Source: Patescibacteria group bacterium UBA5738
Lineage (GTDB): Bacteria > Patescibacteriota > Minisyncoccia > Minisyncoccales > UBA5738
Assembly: GCA_002419295.1 (NCBI GenBank)
Contig: DIFW01000016.1
Location: 9,043 to 68,809, forward strand
DNA length: 59,767 nucleotides
Direction: 5' to 3'
This document shows, one piece after another, positions 25,417 to 32,552 of the stretch. A program made the position numbers and the translations under genes. The first letter of the stretch is position 1, and each line of letters begins with the position of its first letter. Below the pieces are notes generated by a model. The model was not told the DNA's origin and did not search any database. It was given only the letters and a program-made list of their open reading frames with translations.

Positions 25417-25461
25417 AAGAGAGAGCGGCGGCTTCGCGCCGGTTTGCCATAAAATTATCAT

Positions 25462-25662
25462 ATGAGCATTATTGATGTTTCAATTAAATTTTTGAGAGAG
25501 TCGCGCGCGGAGATTAAAAAGATTAATTGGCTGGCGCGGCCGCAATTGGTCAATTATACGGTTTTGGTGATTGTCTTTATGGTTGCCACCGCCGCGTTTT
25601 TGGGTTCTTTGGACTGGGGTTTCGCTTATTTGTTGCAAAAATTCGTGATCAAAACCGAATAA
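25462..25662 (+). CDS. secE: Preprotein translocase subunit SecE
   Basis: 66 residues with the single-helix SecE layout: an amphipathic N-terminal helix (FLRESRAEIKKINWLARPQLV), where the ExKKxxWP-like motif is conserved, then one membrane segment (YTVLVIVFMVATAAFLGSL). It clamps SecY in the translocon. It precedes nusG, the standard order. Confidence 0.93.
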   Translation: MSIIDVSIKFLRESRAEIKKINWLARPQLVNYTVLVIVFMVATAAFLGSLDWGFAYLLQKFVIKTE

Positions 25663-25702
25663 TTCTTTGTGTTTTTTGCTTTAAACTTTACGCTTTCAAA
25701 CT

Positions 25703-26248
25703 ATGCCAAAACAACAAATAATGCCCGAAAAAAATTGGTATGTAATTCATACTTATTCGGGCTATGAAGAAGCGGTGGCCAAAAACCTCAAACAAAGGAT
25801 TGAATCTTTGGGAATGGATGACAAGATATTTAATGTGATTGTTCCCAAAGAGAAAAAAATCAAGATAAAAGAGGGGAAGCGCAAAACCGTGGAAGAAAAA
25901 ATTTATCCCGGCTATATTCTGGTGGAAATGATTGTTACCGACGATTCGTGGTATGTGGTGAGAAACACCCCCAATGTAACGGGTTTTGTCGGGGCGGGAA
26001 CCACGCCGATTCCGGTTTCTTTGGAAGAAATCACCGAACTCAAGAAGCGAATGGAAATGTCTGAACCCGAATTTAATATTGAGGTTTCCGTCGGCGAATT
26101 GGTGAAAATTACCGACGGGCCGTTCAAGGATTCCGAAGCCAAAGTGTCGGAAATTGATCGCGAGCGGGGCAAAGTGAAGGTGCTGGTGTCAATGTTCGGT
26201 CGTGATACCCCGGTTGAACTGGATTCATTGCAAATCAAAAAAATCTAA
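25703..26248 (+). CDS. nusG: Transcription termination/antitermination factor NusG
   Basis: 181 residues. The NGN domain starts NWYVIHTYSGYEEAVAKNLKQR and contains the KIYPGYILVEM and NTPNVTGFVG motifs. The KOW domain has GELVKITDGPFKDSEAKVSEID. It binds RNA polymerase and couples transcription to translation. An internal ATG at 25721 is an alternative start. Confidence 0.96.
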   Translation: MPKQQIMPEKNWYVIHTYSGYEEAVAKNLKQRIESLGMDDKIFNVIVPKEKKIKIKEGKRKTVEEKIYPGYILVEMIVTDDSWYVVRNTPNVTGFVGAGTTPIPVSLEEITELKKRMEMSEPEFNIEVSVGELVKITDGPFKDSEAKVSEIDRERGKVKVLVSMFGRDTPVELDSLQIKKI

Positions 26249-26250
26249 AG

Positions 26251-26387
26251 ATATCTCAAATGTCAAATCCGATATCTCAAATCCATATCCAAAATCTTAT
26301 TATTCCGATGTATAACAATTAATCAGATAATAAGCTTTCAGATTGAAGATATGGCTATGACATTTAAGTTTTGAGATTTGACATAAT
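26251..26387. repeat. AT-rich imperfect inverted repeat between nusG and rplK
   Basis: ATCTCAAATGTCAAAT-type sequence on the left (repeated twice) is answered by TTTTGAGATTTGACAT on the right. It resembles the other intergenic inverted repeats at 29306 and 43992 in size and style. Confidence 0.5.
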
Positions 26388-26390
26388 ACT

Positions 26391-26813
26391 ATGGCAAAGA
26401 AAGTAAAAAAAATTTTAGTGCTTCAAATTCAGGCCGGCAAGGCTACGCCTGCGCCGCCGATCGGTCCCAGCTTGGCGCCTCACGGCATCAATTTGGCGGA
26501 ATTCGTCAAACAATTCAACGATATGAGCCGTCCGATGATGGGCTTCAAGGTGCCGGTGGAGATTACCGTTTACGAAGATCGCAGTTTTTCGTTGAAACTC
26601 AAACAGCCGCCGGCGTCCGAGCTTTTGAAAAAAGCGGCGGGGGTTGAGAAGGGATCGGCGCAACCCAACAAAAAAATCGTGGCCAAGATTACCAAGGCGC
26701 AATTAAAAAAGATCGCCGAGCAAAAAATGCCTGATCTTAACGCCGGCACGGTTGACGCCGCGATGAAAATCGTTGCCGGTACCGCCCGCAATATGGGCAT
26801 TGCCGTGGAGTAG
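26391..26813 (+). CDS. rplK: 50S ribosomal protein uL11
   Basis: 140 residues. It starts AKKVKKILVLQIQAGKATPAPPIGPSLAPHGINL, the N-terminal domain with the PPxGP proline pair that binds EF-G and the GTPase-associated centre. The rRNA-binding C-terminal half includes KITKAQLKKIAEQKMPDLN. It is normally followed by rplA (uL1), but here a terminator and repeats follow instead. Confidence 0.97.
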   Translation: MAKKVKKILVLQIQAGKATPAPPIGPSLAPHGINLAEFVKQFNDMSRPMMGFKVPVEITVYEDRSFSLKLKQPPASELLKKAAGVEKGSAQPNKKIVAKITKAQLKKIAEQKMPDLNAGTVDAAMKIVAGTARNMGIAVE

Positions 26814-26817
26814 AAGT

Positions 26818-26880
26818 ATATATTTAAATACGGATTTAAATAAGTATTTAAATAAGTATTTAAATAAGTATTTAAATACG
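26818..26880. repeat. Tandem 12-bp AT-rich repeats
   Basis: AAGTATTTAAAT occurs in three tandem copies, flanked by TATATTTAAATACGG and TATTTAAATACG. It shares the TATTTAAAT core with the arrays at 9426 and 59604. Confidence 0.8.
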
Positions 26881-26903
26881 AACTGCCACAAGTGTTGAAT
26901 TTA

Positions 26904-26927
26904 AAGCCCCGCGCAAGCGGGGTTTTT
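26904..26927 (+). terminator. Terminator after rplK
   Basis: CCCCGC-GCAA-GCGGGG with five T. Nearly the same hairpin recurs at 28243-28258. Confidence 0.85.
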
Positions 26928-26941
26928 GAATAAAAATTGCC

Positions 26942-27065
26942 TTGAATTACGAAACGCTTTGCATTTTGGGGTTGTTCCCCTGTGCTTGTCCCGAGGTAAT
27001 CCGAGGGATAACGCAGAGTTGCGACCCCCTCAATAGTATTTAAATTTGATGGTTTTGTAATTCGG
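26942..27065. repeat. MITE-like inverted-repeat element, second copy of the TTGAATTACGAAAC family
   Basis: TTGAATTACGAAAC (26942-26955) is answered by GTTTTGTAATTC (27052-27063). The interior is unlike the 21824-21985 copy and is GC-rich. An isolated AGTATTTAAAT also lies inside at about 27035. Confidence 0.65.
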
Positions 27066-27104
27066 AGAAATTGACAAATAATGGAAATTTGGCAAAATTA
27101 TAAT

Positions 27105-27323
27105 ATGAGTTATAAATTTACCACTATCACAATTAAAGAAGGCAAATGGTTCGTGATTCGTTGCGCGGAGCTGGGGGTTGTGAGCCAGGGAAAGACCGTC
27201 AAAGAAGCGCAAAAAAATATCAAAGAGGCGGTTGAGCTTTATTTGGAAGACAATCCGAACAGCAAAAAATATTTGTCTAAAAAAGAACCGGTAATTTCCA
27301 CCTTGGAACTGGAATATGCCTAA
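27105..27323 (+). CDS. hicB: HicB-type antitoxin
   Basis: 72 residues from ATG 27105 (MSYKFTTITIKEGKWFVIRC). The GKTVKEAQKNIKEAVELYLED helix is the hallmark of the HicB N-terminal domain. The usual DNA-binding tail is absent or reduced. An upstream in-frame ATG at 27081 is less likely because family members begin MxYKF. It overlaps hicA by 8 bases with antitoxin first. It should neutralise HicA by direct binding. Confidence 0.82.
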   Translation: MSYKFTTITIKEGKWFVIRCAELGVVSQGKTVKEAQKNIKEAVELYLEDNPNSKKYLSKKEPVISTLELEYA

Positions 27324-27545
27324 AAAGGTTTTTTCAGGCAAAGCCGTGATAAAAATTTTGTGCCGTTATTTTGGTTTTAAATTTGTATCGCAAAAAGGTA
27401 GTCATGTTAAGCTTGGCAAAATTATTGGTGGTAAAGAAATTGTCACAGTTGTGCCCTTGCATAAGAGCTGGCAATCGGAACTTTCAGGGGCGCATTGGAG
27501 CTGGCGCAGGTTGATTTGATCGATTTTTTGGAAAAAGCAAACTGA
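27316..27545 (+). pseudogene. hicA: HicA-type toxin, frameshifted
   Basis: HicA is a small dsRBD-like mRNA interferase. The N-terminal part is intact: SGKAVIKILCRYFGFKFVSQ, then KGSH with the catalytic His. After VVPLHK at 27460-27465 the frame goes wrong. Adding one base there restores ELAIGTFRGALELAQVDL and IDFLEKAN, ending at TGA 27543-27545, exactly the family's C-terminus. As written, translation ends at 27519 with an unrelated tail. One G is missing from what was probably AAGGAG, by mutation or sequencing error. Confidence 0.85.
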
Positions 27546-27567
27546 CTGAAAAATCAATTTTGGATAT

Positions 27568-27653
27568 TTTGCATGAGGGCGGGTTTCGTGTCCGCCCCTT
27601 GCGTGTTTGAATAAAATGCGGGCGGACACAAGGCCCGCCTCTATGGATGCAAA
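27568..27653. repeat. GC-rich MITE-like hairpin element
   Basis: Left arm GAGGGCGGGTTTCGTGTCC (with GCCC) and right arm GGGCGGACACAAGGCCCGCC are complementary with few mismatches. Both are bordered by TTTGCAT / ATGCAAA. It separates the broken hicBA from mntA-HEPN. Confidence 0.75.
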
Positions 27654-27693
27654 TTCATTTTGGTTTGTTTTTTGGTTATGTTATAAATAAACT

Positions 27694-27990
27694 ATGCGCA
27701 AGATCAATTTTATCAATGCAAAGAATTGGGCGAAATTGAACGCGATTTTCAAGGAATACGGCGTGGTCAAAGCCGCGGTTTTCGGGTCGTACGCGCGTGG
27801 CGAGCAAAAAAAGCGAAGCGACATTGATTTATTGGTGGAATTTGGCGGCGAGAAAAGTCTGCTTGATTTGGTGGGGCTTGGTTTTGATTTGGAGGGGATA
27901 TTTAAGAAAAAAGTGGATATCAATACTTATAATGCCTTGCATCCCATGTTGCGCGATTCAATTCTCAAAGATCAAGTGTTAATTTTTTGA
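27694..27990 (+). CDS. mntA: MntA-type minimal nucleotidyltransferase (antitoxin)
   Basis: 98 residues. The nucleotidyltransferase signature GSYARGEQKKRSDIDLLVEF has the GS(x)10-11DxD layout with both metal-binding aspartates. In MntA-HepT systems this enzyme inactivates the HEPN toxin by AMPylation. The HEPN gene follows after 2 bases but is damaged. A candidate promoter (TTGGTT, 16 bases, TATAAA) lies just upstream. Confidence 0.82.
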   Translation: MRKINFINAKNWAKLNAIFKEYGVVKAAVFGSYARGEQKKRSDIDLLVEFGGEKSLLDLVGLGFDLEGIFKKKVDINTYNALHPMLRDSILKDQVLIF

Positions 27991-27992
27991 TT

Positions 27993-28233
27993 ATGGCGAT
28001 AAAAAAGAAAAATGAGCCGGAGTTTTATCTTGGCCATATTATACAAGCGGCGTGTGATATCGCTGAATATATTGGCGAATGCGATAAAAAATCGTTTGGT
28101 GCATGAATATTTCGTGGTTGATATGGGCTTGGCTTGGATTATGGCAAAAAACGATGTGCCTAATCTGAAAGAAAAAATCGCTTTAATAATGAGAAGTGAT
28201 TATGATGTTCGGCAAAAGAAATTATTAAAATAA
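27993..28233 (+). pseudogene. HEPN-domain toxin (HepT-like), internally deleted and frameshifted
   Basis: The first frame (MAIKKKNEPEFYLGHIIQAA to CDKKSFGA, stop at 28104-28106) is the N-terminal helix of a HEPN/DUF86 protein. The last part (KNRLVHEYFVVDMGLAWIMA, then KNDVPNLKEKIALIM) is its C-terminus in another frame. About 35-45 middle residues are gone. The catalytic RxxxxH becomes KNRLVH, with Lys in place of the first Arg. The ribonuclease is almost surely inactive while its partner gene is intact. Confidence 0.78.
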
Positions 28234-28237
28234 ATGC

Positions 28238-28264
28238 AAAGCCCCGCGCAAGCGGGGAATTTTT
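28238..28264. terminator. Bidirectional terminator
   Basis: CCCCGC-GCAA-GCGGGG with A-rich and T-rich flanks, lying between the HEPN remnant (plus) and the small membrane gene (minus). Confidence 0.7.
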
Positions 28265-28293
28265 GTTAAAAAAGAAAGGGGATGTTATTAATT

Positions 28294-28533
28294 TTACAAA
28301 CTTTTTAATTCTTGTAAAAATCCATATTTTTTAATTATTAGGAGCTCAATAGCCACACCGAGCACCATCCCAATAATAAATGTTTCATCCCCTTTTACCA
28401 AAACTAGCCATGAGAGCCCCATAATTGAGGCTCCCACGATTATTCCGGCGACACTCACAAGCCTTATGTTTTGGCTTCTTGCCGCGATGATGGCACCGAA
28501 TATCAGCACCATCTGCAATAATATTCCTTCCAA
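28294..28533 (-). CDS. Small multi-pass membrane protein (hypothetical)
   Basis: 79 residues from TTG 28533, which is preceded by GGTGAT. Three hydrophobic stretches cover most of it (LLQMVLIFGAIIAA, VAGIIVGASIMGLSWLVLV, FIIGMVLGVAIELLII). It has its own terminator and lies alone between plus-strand genes. The family is unknown. An internal ATG is an alternative start. Confidence 0.5.
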   Translation of the reverse strand: MEGILLQMVLIFGAIIAARSQNIRLVSVAGIIVGASIMGLSWLVLVKGDETFIIGMVLGVAIELLIIKKYGFLQELKSL

Positions 28534-28624
28534 AATTTATCACCGTTTATTTAATATATGGAATTAATGGGTTTGTCAAGGTTGGCGGATATGATTAAAA
28601 AAGATATAATCAAGAATCATCGTT

Positions 28625-28716
28625 GCAGGGGTTGAACCCCTGCGATTATCCCGTGTTTTGGCATTAATTTTTGCGAGGGGCTAACCCTCGCGATTACATG
28701 AGGGATAGACCCTCGC
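28625..28716. repeat. Cluster of three palindromes (GCGAGGG...CCCTCGC family)
   Basis: GCAGGGG-TTGAA-CCCCTGC (28625-28643), GCGAGGG-GCTAA-CCCTCGC (28673-28691) and GAGGG-ATAGA-CCCTC (28700-28714). They share the GGxxTAxxCC pattern with the palindromes in miaB and at 56758, and end 6 bases before the dcd start. Confidence 0.8.
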
Positions 28717-28722
28717 AAAATT

Positions 28723-29292
28723 ATGATTCTATCCGACACTGATATTCGGCGGTATATGGCCGAGGGGAAAATCAAGATCGATCCGGCGCCGGTTTTTGAA
28801 GATCAGCTTGGGCCGTGCTCGCTTGATCTGTCTTTGGGGAACAATTTCAAGATGTTTCGGCCGTCGAATTACGCGTTTATCGATGTTAAAAACAATTATA
28901 ACGGCGAACTGATGGAAGAAGTGATCGTGGGCGACGGGTCGCCGTTCATTATTCAGCCGCGGGAATTTGTGATCGCGGTGACCAAAGAAACCATCACTTT
29001 ATCGCCGGATTTGATGGGGCGGCTTGACGGTCGGTCGTCTTTGGGGCGGTTGGGGCTGGTGGTGCATTCCACCGCGGCAAGGTTTGACCCGGGCTGGACG
29101 GGCAAGGCGGTAATGGAATTCGGCAATCTGGGCATTCGCCCGATAATTTTGTATGCCGGAATGAGAATTTGCGCCATGACCTTTGAAACGCTTTCGTCTC
29201 CTTCGGGGATACCTTATTTAAAACAAAAAGACCATAAATACGCGGGACAATCGGGCGCGGTGGCCAGCAAAATCACGGAAGAACCGAAATAG
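28723..29292 (+). CDS. dcd: dCTP deaminase
   Basis: 189 residues. The dUTPase-fold enzyme turns dCTP into dUTP (or dUMP in bifunctional forms). The core GRSSLGRLGLVVHSTAARFD-PGW and the KAVMEFGNLG segment with the general-base Glu are conserved. It opens a run of genes that together supply dTMP: dcd, thyX, tmk. Whether it also has diphosphatase activity cannot be told from the motifs. Confidence 0.93.
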   Translation: MILSDTDIRRYMAEGKIKIDPAPVFEDQLGPCSLDLSLGNNFKMFRPSNYAFIDVKNNYNGELMEEVIVGDGSPFIIQPREFVIAVTKETITLSPDLMGRLDGRSSLGRLGLVVHSTAARFDPGWTGKAVMEFGNLGIRPIILYAGMRICAMTFETLSSPSGIPYLKQKDHKYAGQSGAVASKITEEPK

Positions 29293-29305
29293 CAAACTAA
29301 ATTCG

Positions 29306-29448
29306 AAGCACGAATATTCGAATATTCGAAACAAATTCGAATGTCCAAATTTTCAAATATCGAAACAAAAACTGCATTTTTGTTTGGAATATTTAAATTT
29401 TTTAAATTTGAAAATTGTTTCGGATTTCGATATTCGGATTTCGTGCTT
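29306..29448. repeat. Inverted-repeat element between dcd and thyX
   Basis: AAGCACGAATATTCGAATAT (29306 onward) is mirrored at the right by TTCGATATTCGGATTTCGTG-CTT (ending 29448), giving arms of roughly 45 bases. It is AT-rich and fills the dcd-thyX gap up to 5 bases before the thyX ATG. Confidence 0.75.
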
Positions 29449-29453
29449 AAAAG

Positions 29454-31058
29454 ATGTTATCAACGAACGATTTAAAAGTTAAATTTCTTGGTATTACTCC
29501 AGTCTTCGAAGATGAGACCGGGGTTTTGACGCCCCAGCAGATAGTGGCGCTTTCCGGGCTTTTGACTTACAGCGGCAAATCGATCGACGCGATTTTGAAG
29601 GAAACGCAGGCCGGCGGCAAGGATTTGAACAAAAAGATCGCGGCGGTTTTGCGGGCATCGTCGCTGAAAGGCCATGCGTCAATGGCGACTACGCCGGTGT
29701 TTTCGTTTTCTTACGAAGCCAGCAAATTCATCGATTCGGGATTGACCGGAATGATCTTTGCTTCGGCCATCATGGCTTCGGGCCGCCGCACCGACACGAC
29801 CAATGACGATATTGTTTATCCCGCGGCGATTCAAAAAATGGGCGAAGCCGCGGAGTTATACAAAAACGCTTCGGAAAAAAATATCGAAGTTTTGAACCAT
29901 TTGCTCGCCAACGGCGTGAGCAAGGACGAAGCCAGCAAGATTCTGCAATACGGAATTTACGGCACCGGCATTATTCAGTTTCCGATTGAGTCTTTGGTAA
30001 CGCTGAAAAGAGAATACGAAGCCGAAAAGGAATGGATGCCCGAAGACATCGGATTTTTGATCAACGCGGTCGAGAAGAAACTCAAGGATTATGGCGTTGA
30101 TTTGCTTTACGCCACGCGCGTCGCCGCGCCGAGGAACACCTATCCTTACCCGAATATCTTTAAGGATCCGGCGCCAACCAATTTCGCGCGCGAAATTGCC
30201 GCGCAAAACGCCGGCGGGGAAAATTTCAAATTGCTCTCGGGCGATTTCGCGGTGACGGATGGATTGAAAAAGAGACTGCAAAAATTGGAAAGCGACATCA
30301 AAGCCGCCGCCGGGGACAAAAAGACCATTAAAAACAAATGGATGGAATTGCTGGAAGAACGCCAGCGGATCGCGCGGGATTATCCTTTGTCGGCAAACAT
30401 CAAAATTTTTTCATCGGTGGCGTGGCGCGTGTGGGGCGATAAAAAACGGCATCGCACGGTGCCGATGGCGGTTGATTCGGTTTATTATTCCGCGCTCAAG
30501 GCGGCCCGGGTTTTAACCGGTTTTAAAAACGAGATCGAGAAAAAAAATCTTACGCACGCGGCGATTGACAAGATCGACGCGGTGTTCTCGATGCCGCCGG
30601 GCGTGCGCGAGGACAACGAATTTCTGTATCAATATCTGCAAGCGGGCCTTAATTCACTGGAGGTTTATGAAAAACTCGTTGGTTTGGGAATAAAGGAAAA
30701 AGACGCGATATTCGTAGTGCCGCGGGGATTGAAATTTGATGTGGTTTCGGATTACAATCTTTACAATCTGATCGCCGGATATTATCCTTTGCGGATATGT
30801 TCCACCGCCGAGGAAGAATTGCGCCGGGTGAGCATCAAGGAAGTCGTTGCCATAAAAAGTTTGTTGCAGCAAAAAGGTTTTGATTGGCTGGCTTGGCACA
30901 TAACTCCCAAGTGCCAGTGCGCGGGCTTTTGTTTGGAGCAAAATTGTTGCGGCACGATCAAGAGTCTGGTCAAGGATTACGACGAGGTATTGCATAAAGA
31001 GATACACGATGATTTGGAAAGCAAGTTTGGGCGGATTTTGAATGATTTAAGCGCGTGA
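29454..31058 (+). CDS. thyX: FAD-dependent thymidylate synthase, double-length ThyX
   Basis: 534 residues, about twice a normal ThyX (220-260). The C-terminal half has the ThyX signature RHRx7S at 332-342 (KRHRTVPMAVDS) and the late PLRICSTAEEELRR block (usually LRLCxxAQxEIR). The N-terminal half has a related but degenerate domain: GHASMATTPVFSFSYEASKF and SGRRTDTTNDDIVYP in place of RHRx7S. A Cys cluster (KCQCAGFCLEQNCCG) closes the protein. It would methylate dUMP using methylene-THF, FAD and NADPH. Flanking dcd and tmk support this. Confidence 0.85.
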   Translation: MLSTNDLKVKFLGITPVFEDETGVLTPQQIVALSGLLTYSGKSIDAILKETQAGGKDLNKKIAAVLRASSLKGHASMATTPVFSFSYEASKFIDSGLTGMIFASAIMASGRRTDTTNDDIVYPAAIQKMGEAAELYKNASEKNIEVLNHLLANGVSKDEASKILQYGIYGTGIIQFPIESLVTLKREYEAEKEWMPEDIGFLINAVEKKLKDYGVDLLYATRVAAPRNTYPYPNIFKDPAPTNFAREIAAQNAGGENFKLLSGDFAVTDGLKKRLQKLESDIKAAAGDKKTIKNKWMELLEERQRIARDYPLSANIKIFSSVAWRVWGDKKRHRTVPMAVDSVYYSALKAARVLTGFKNEIEKKNLTHAAIDKIDAVFSMPPGVREDNEFLYQYLQAGLNSLEVYEKLVGLGIKEKDAIFVVPRGLKFDVVSDYNLYNLIAGYYPLRICSTAEEELRRVSIKEVVAIKSLLQQKGFDWLAWHITPKCQCAGFCLEQNCCGTIKSLVKDYDEVLHKEIHDDLESKFGRILNDLSA

Positions 31059-31107
31059 GTTGAATATTTTTTGAAAATTGAAAATTGTTTATTGAATATT
31101 ATTATCA

Positions 31108-31716
31108 ATGGTCAAGAATTCTTTTCGGGGAAAATTCATCGTGATTGAGGGGTTGGACGGCGCGGGCAAATCAACGCAGGTGCCGCTGATTTTGGATTAT
31201 TTTAGCGCCCGAGGGGAGAAATCTTTGGCGATCGCCGAGCCGAGCGAATTGCCGGTCGGCAGATTGTTGCGGCAACGGCTGTTGTGCGAATGGAATTGCG
31301 GCAATGAGCCTCTTCAATTACTTTTTGCCGCCGATCGGGCCGACCATTTGGCAAAAGAAATCCTGCCGGCGCTGGCGCGCGGCGAGAATGTCATCAGCGA
31401 TCGCTATTTTTTGTCGTCGCTGGCCTATGGCGCGGTTGATTCCGATATGAAGTGGCTGGCACAGGTAAACGCGCGTTTTTTGGCGCCCGATCTTACGATA
31501 TATCTTGATGTGCCGCCATCGGTTTGCGCGCGGCGGATCGCGGCCAACGGAAAATCAATGGAATTATTCGAAAAAATTGATATTTTGGAAAAAGTGGCGC
31601 ATAATTACCAAATGGCGCTCCGGATGTTTGAAAACAATATGAGGATAATCGTTGTTGACGGCAACAAAAGCCCGGAAGATGTTTTCGGCGAAATTGTGAA
31701 GCGGTTTAGTTTTTAA
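31108..31716 (+). CDS. tmk: Thymidylate kinase
   Basis: 202 residues. The P-loop is GLDGAGKST at residues 15-23. The DR(Y/x) substrate motif appears as SDRYFLSSLAYG, and PDLTIYLDVPPSVCARRI is the lid-preceding strand. The lid lacks the usual Arg-rich LID sequence and is short. It phosphorylates dTMP to dTDP, following ThyX in the pathway. Confidence 0.93.
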   Translation: MVKNSFRGKFIVIEGLDGAGKSTQVPLILDYFSARGEKSLAIAEPSELPVGRLLRQRLLCEWNCGNEPLQLLFAADRADHLAKEILPALARGENVISDRYFLSSLAYGAVDSDMKWLAQVNARFLAPDLTIYLDVPPSVCARRIAANGKSMELFEKIDILEKVAHNYQMALRMFENNMRIIVVDGNKSPEDVFGEIVKRFSF

Positions 31717-31730
31717 TTTTTTAAAAAAAT

Positions 31731-32399
31731 ATGGCAAAAGCGATAAAAAAACTGCCCATTGCGTTGCGGATCGATCAAACCAATATTGATTCCAAAGCCA
31801 CTTTGTCGGACATCAAAAAAACTTGCGCGGAAGTGAAAAAATACGGCTTTCGCGGAATCTGCGTCAATCCGCAGTGGGTCGCCGCGGCCAAAGCCGAATT
31901 GGGCGATTTTCCCGCCAAAGTGATTTGCTTGGTGGACGCGCCGATCGGCGACAGCAGTCATGAGGAAAGGATGCAGATTTGCCTTACTGCCAAAAACAAC
32001 GGCGCCGACGAACTGGACGCGGTGGCCGCGCTTCCCGACATCAAGCACGAGCGTTGGCAAGAGGTTTATAAAGATTTGGCGGCGATTTGCAAAATTTTGC
32101 CGACCAAAGTGATTATCGGTTCGGGCTATTTGACCGATAAAGAGATTGCCATGGTGTCGCGTTTGGTTAAGCAAGCCGGCGCGATTTGCGTGAAGACCGC
32201 TACTTCAAAGGATCCGCTGGAAGAGCGCGAACTCAAGGAAAAAGCATGGCATCTGGAAATTATGAAAAAAAACGCGCCGGGCTTGTTAATTAAAGCATCC
32301 GGCAATATAAAGGATGCAAAGGAGGCGAAAGCCTATGTCCGCGCCGGAGCCGATATTATCGGTACATCAAGCGGACCGAAGATCGCGAAAAGCGAATGA
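31731..32399 (+). CDS. deoC: Deoxyribose-phosphate aldolase
   Basis: 222 residues. DERA cleaves 2-deoxyribose-5-phosphate to glyceraldehyde-3-phosphate and acetaldehyde. The Schiff-base lysine is Lys155 in ICVKTATSKD, and the GIKASGGI-like loop reads LLIKASGNIKDAKEA. The N-terminus (ALRIDQTNIDSKAT) replaces the usual IDHTLL with IDQTNI. It is 14 bases after tmk. In CPR bacteria it fits nucleoside scavenging that feeds carbon to glycolytic intermediates. Confidence 0.9.
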   Translation: MAKAIKKLPIALRIDQTNIDSKATLSDIKKTCAEVKKYGFRGICVNPQWVAAAKAELGDFPAKVICLVDAPIGDSSHEERMQICLTAKNNGADELDAVAALPDIKHERWQEVYKDLAAICKILPTKVIIGSGYLTDKEIAMVSRLVKQAGAICVKTATSKDPLEERELKEKAWHLEIMKKNAPGLLIKASGNIKDAKEAKAYVRAGADIIGTSSGPKIAKSE

Positions 32400-32402
32400 T
32401 GC

Positions 32403-32550
32403 GCCAATGTAAAATTGAAAAATCAAAATGGAAAATGACAATGCAAAATTAAGAAATGTCAGAATGTGACATTTTAACATTTTTCCGCCAAAGGACGGAT
32501 GCGCCTATGGCGTAAACTGTCATTTTGATTTTTGATATTTACATTTTAAA
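32403..32550. repeat. MITE-like element between deoC and gatB
   Basis: The left arm (AATGTAAAATTGAAAAATC-AAAATG) is mirrored on the right (CATTTTGATTTTTGATAT-TTACATT). The centre holds TCCGCCAAAGGACGG and CGCCTATGGCG hairpins; the first is the reverse complement of the insert in the tRNA-Thr duplication. Confidence 0.75.
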
Positions 32551-32552
32551 TT

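Noticed and set aside
25339..25461. tRNA-Trp before secE, as in many bacteria
   Set aside because: No cloverleaf can be drawn; only a short GC hairpin is present.
26942..27065. Structured non-coding RNA such as a riboswitch
   Set aside because: Its ends match the inverted-repeat element at 21824-21985, so it is better explained as a repeat element.
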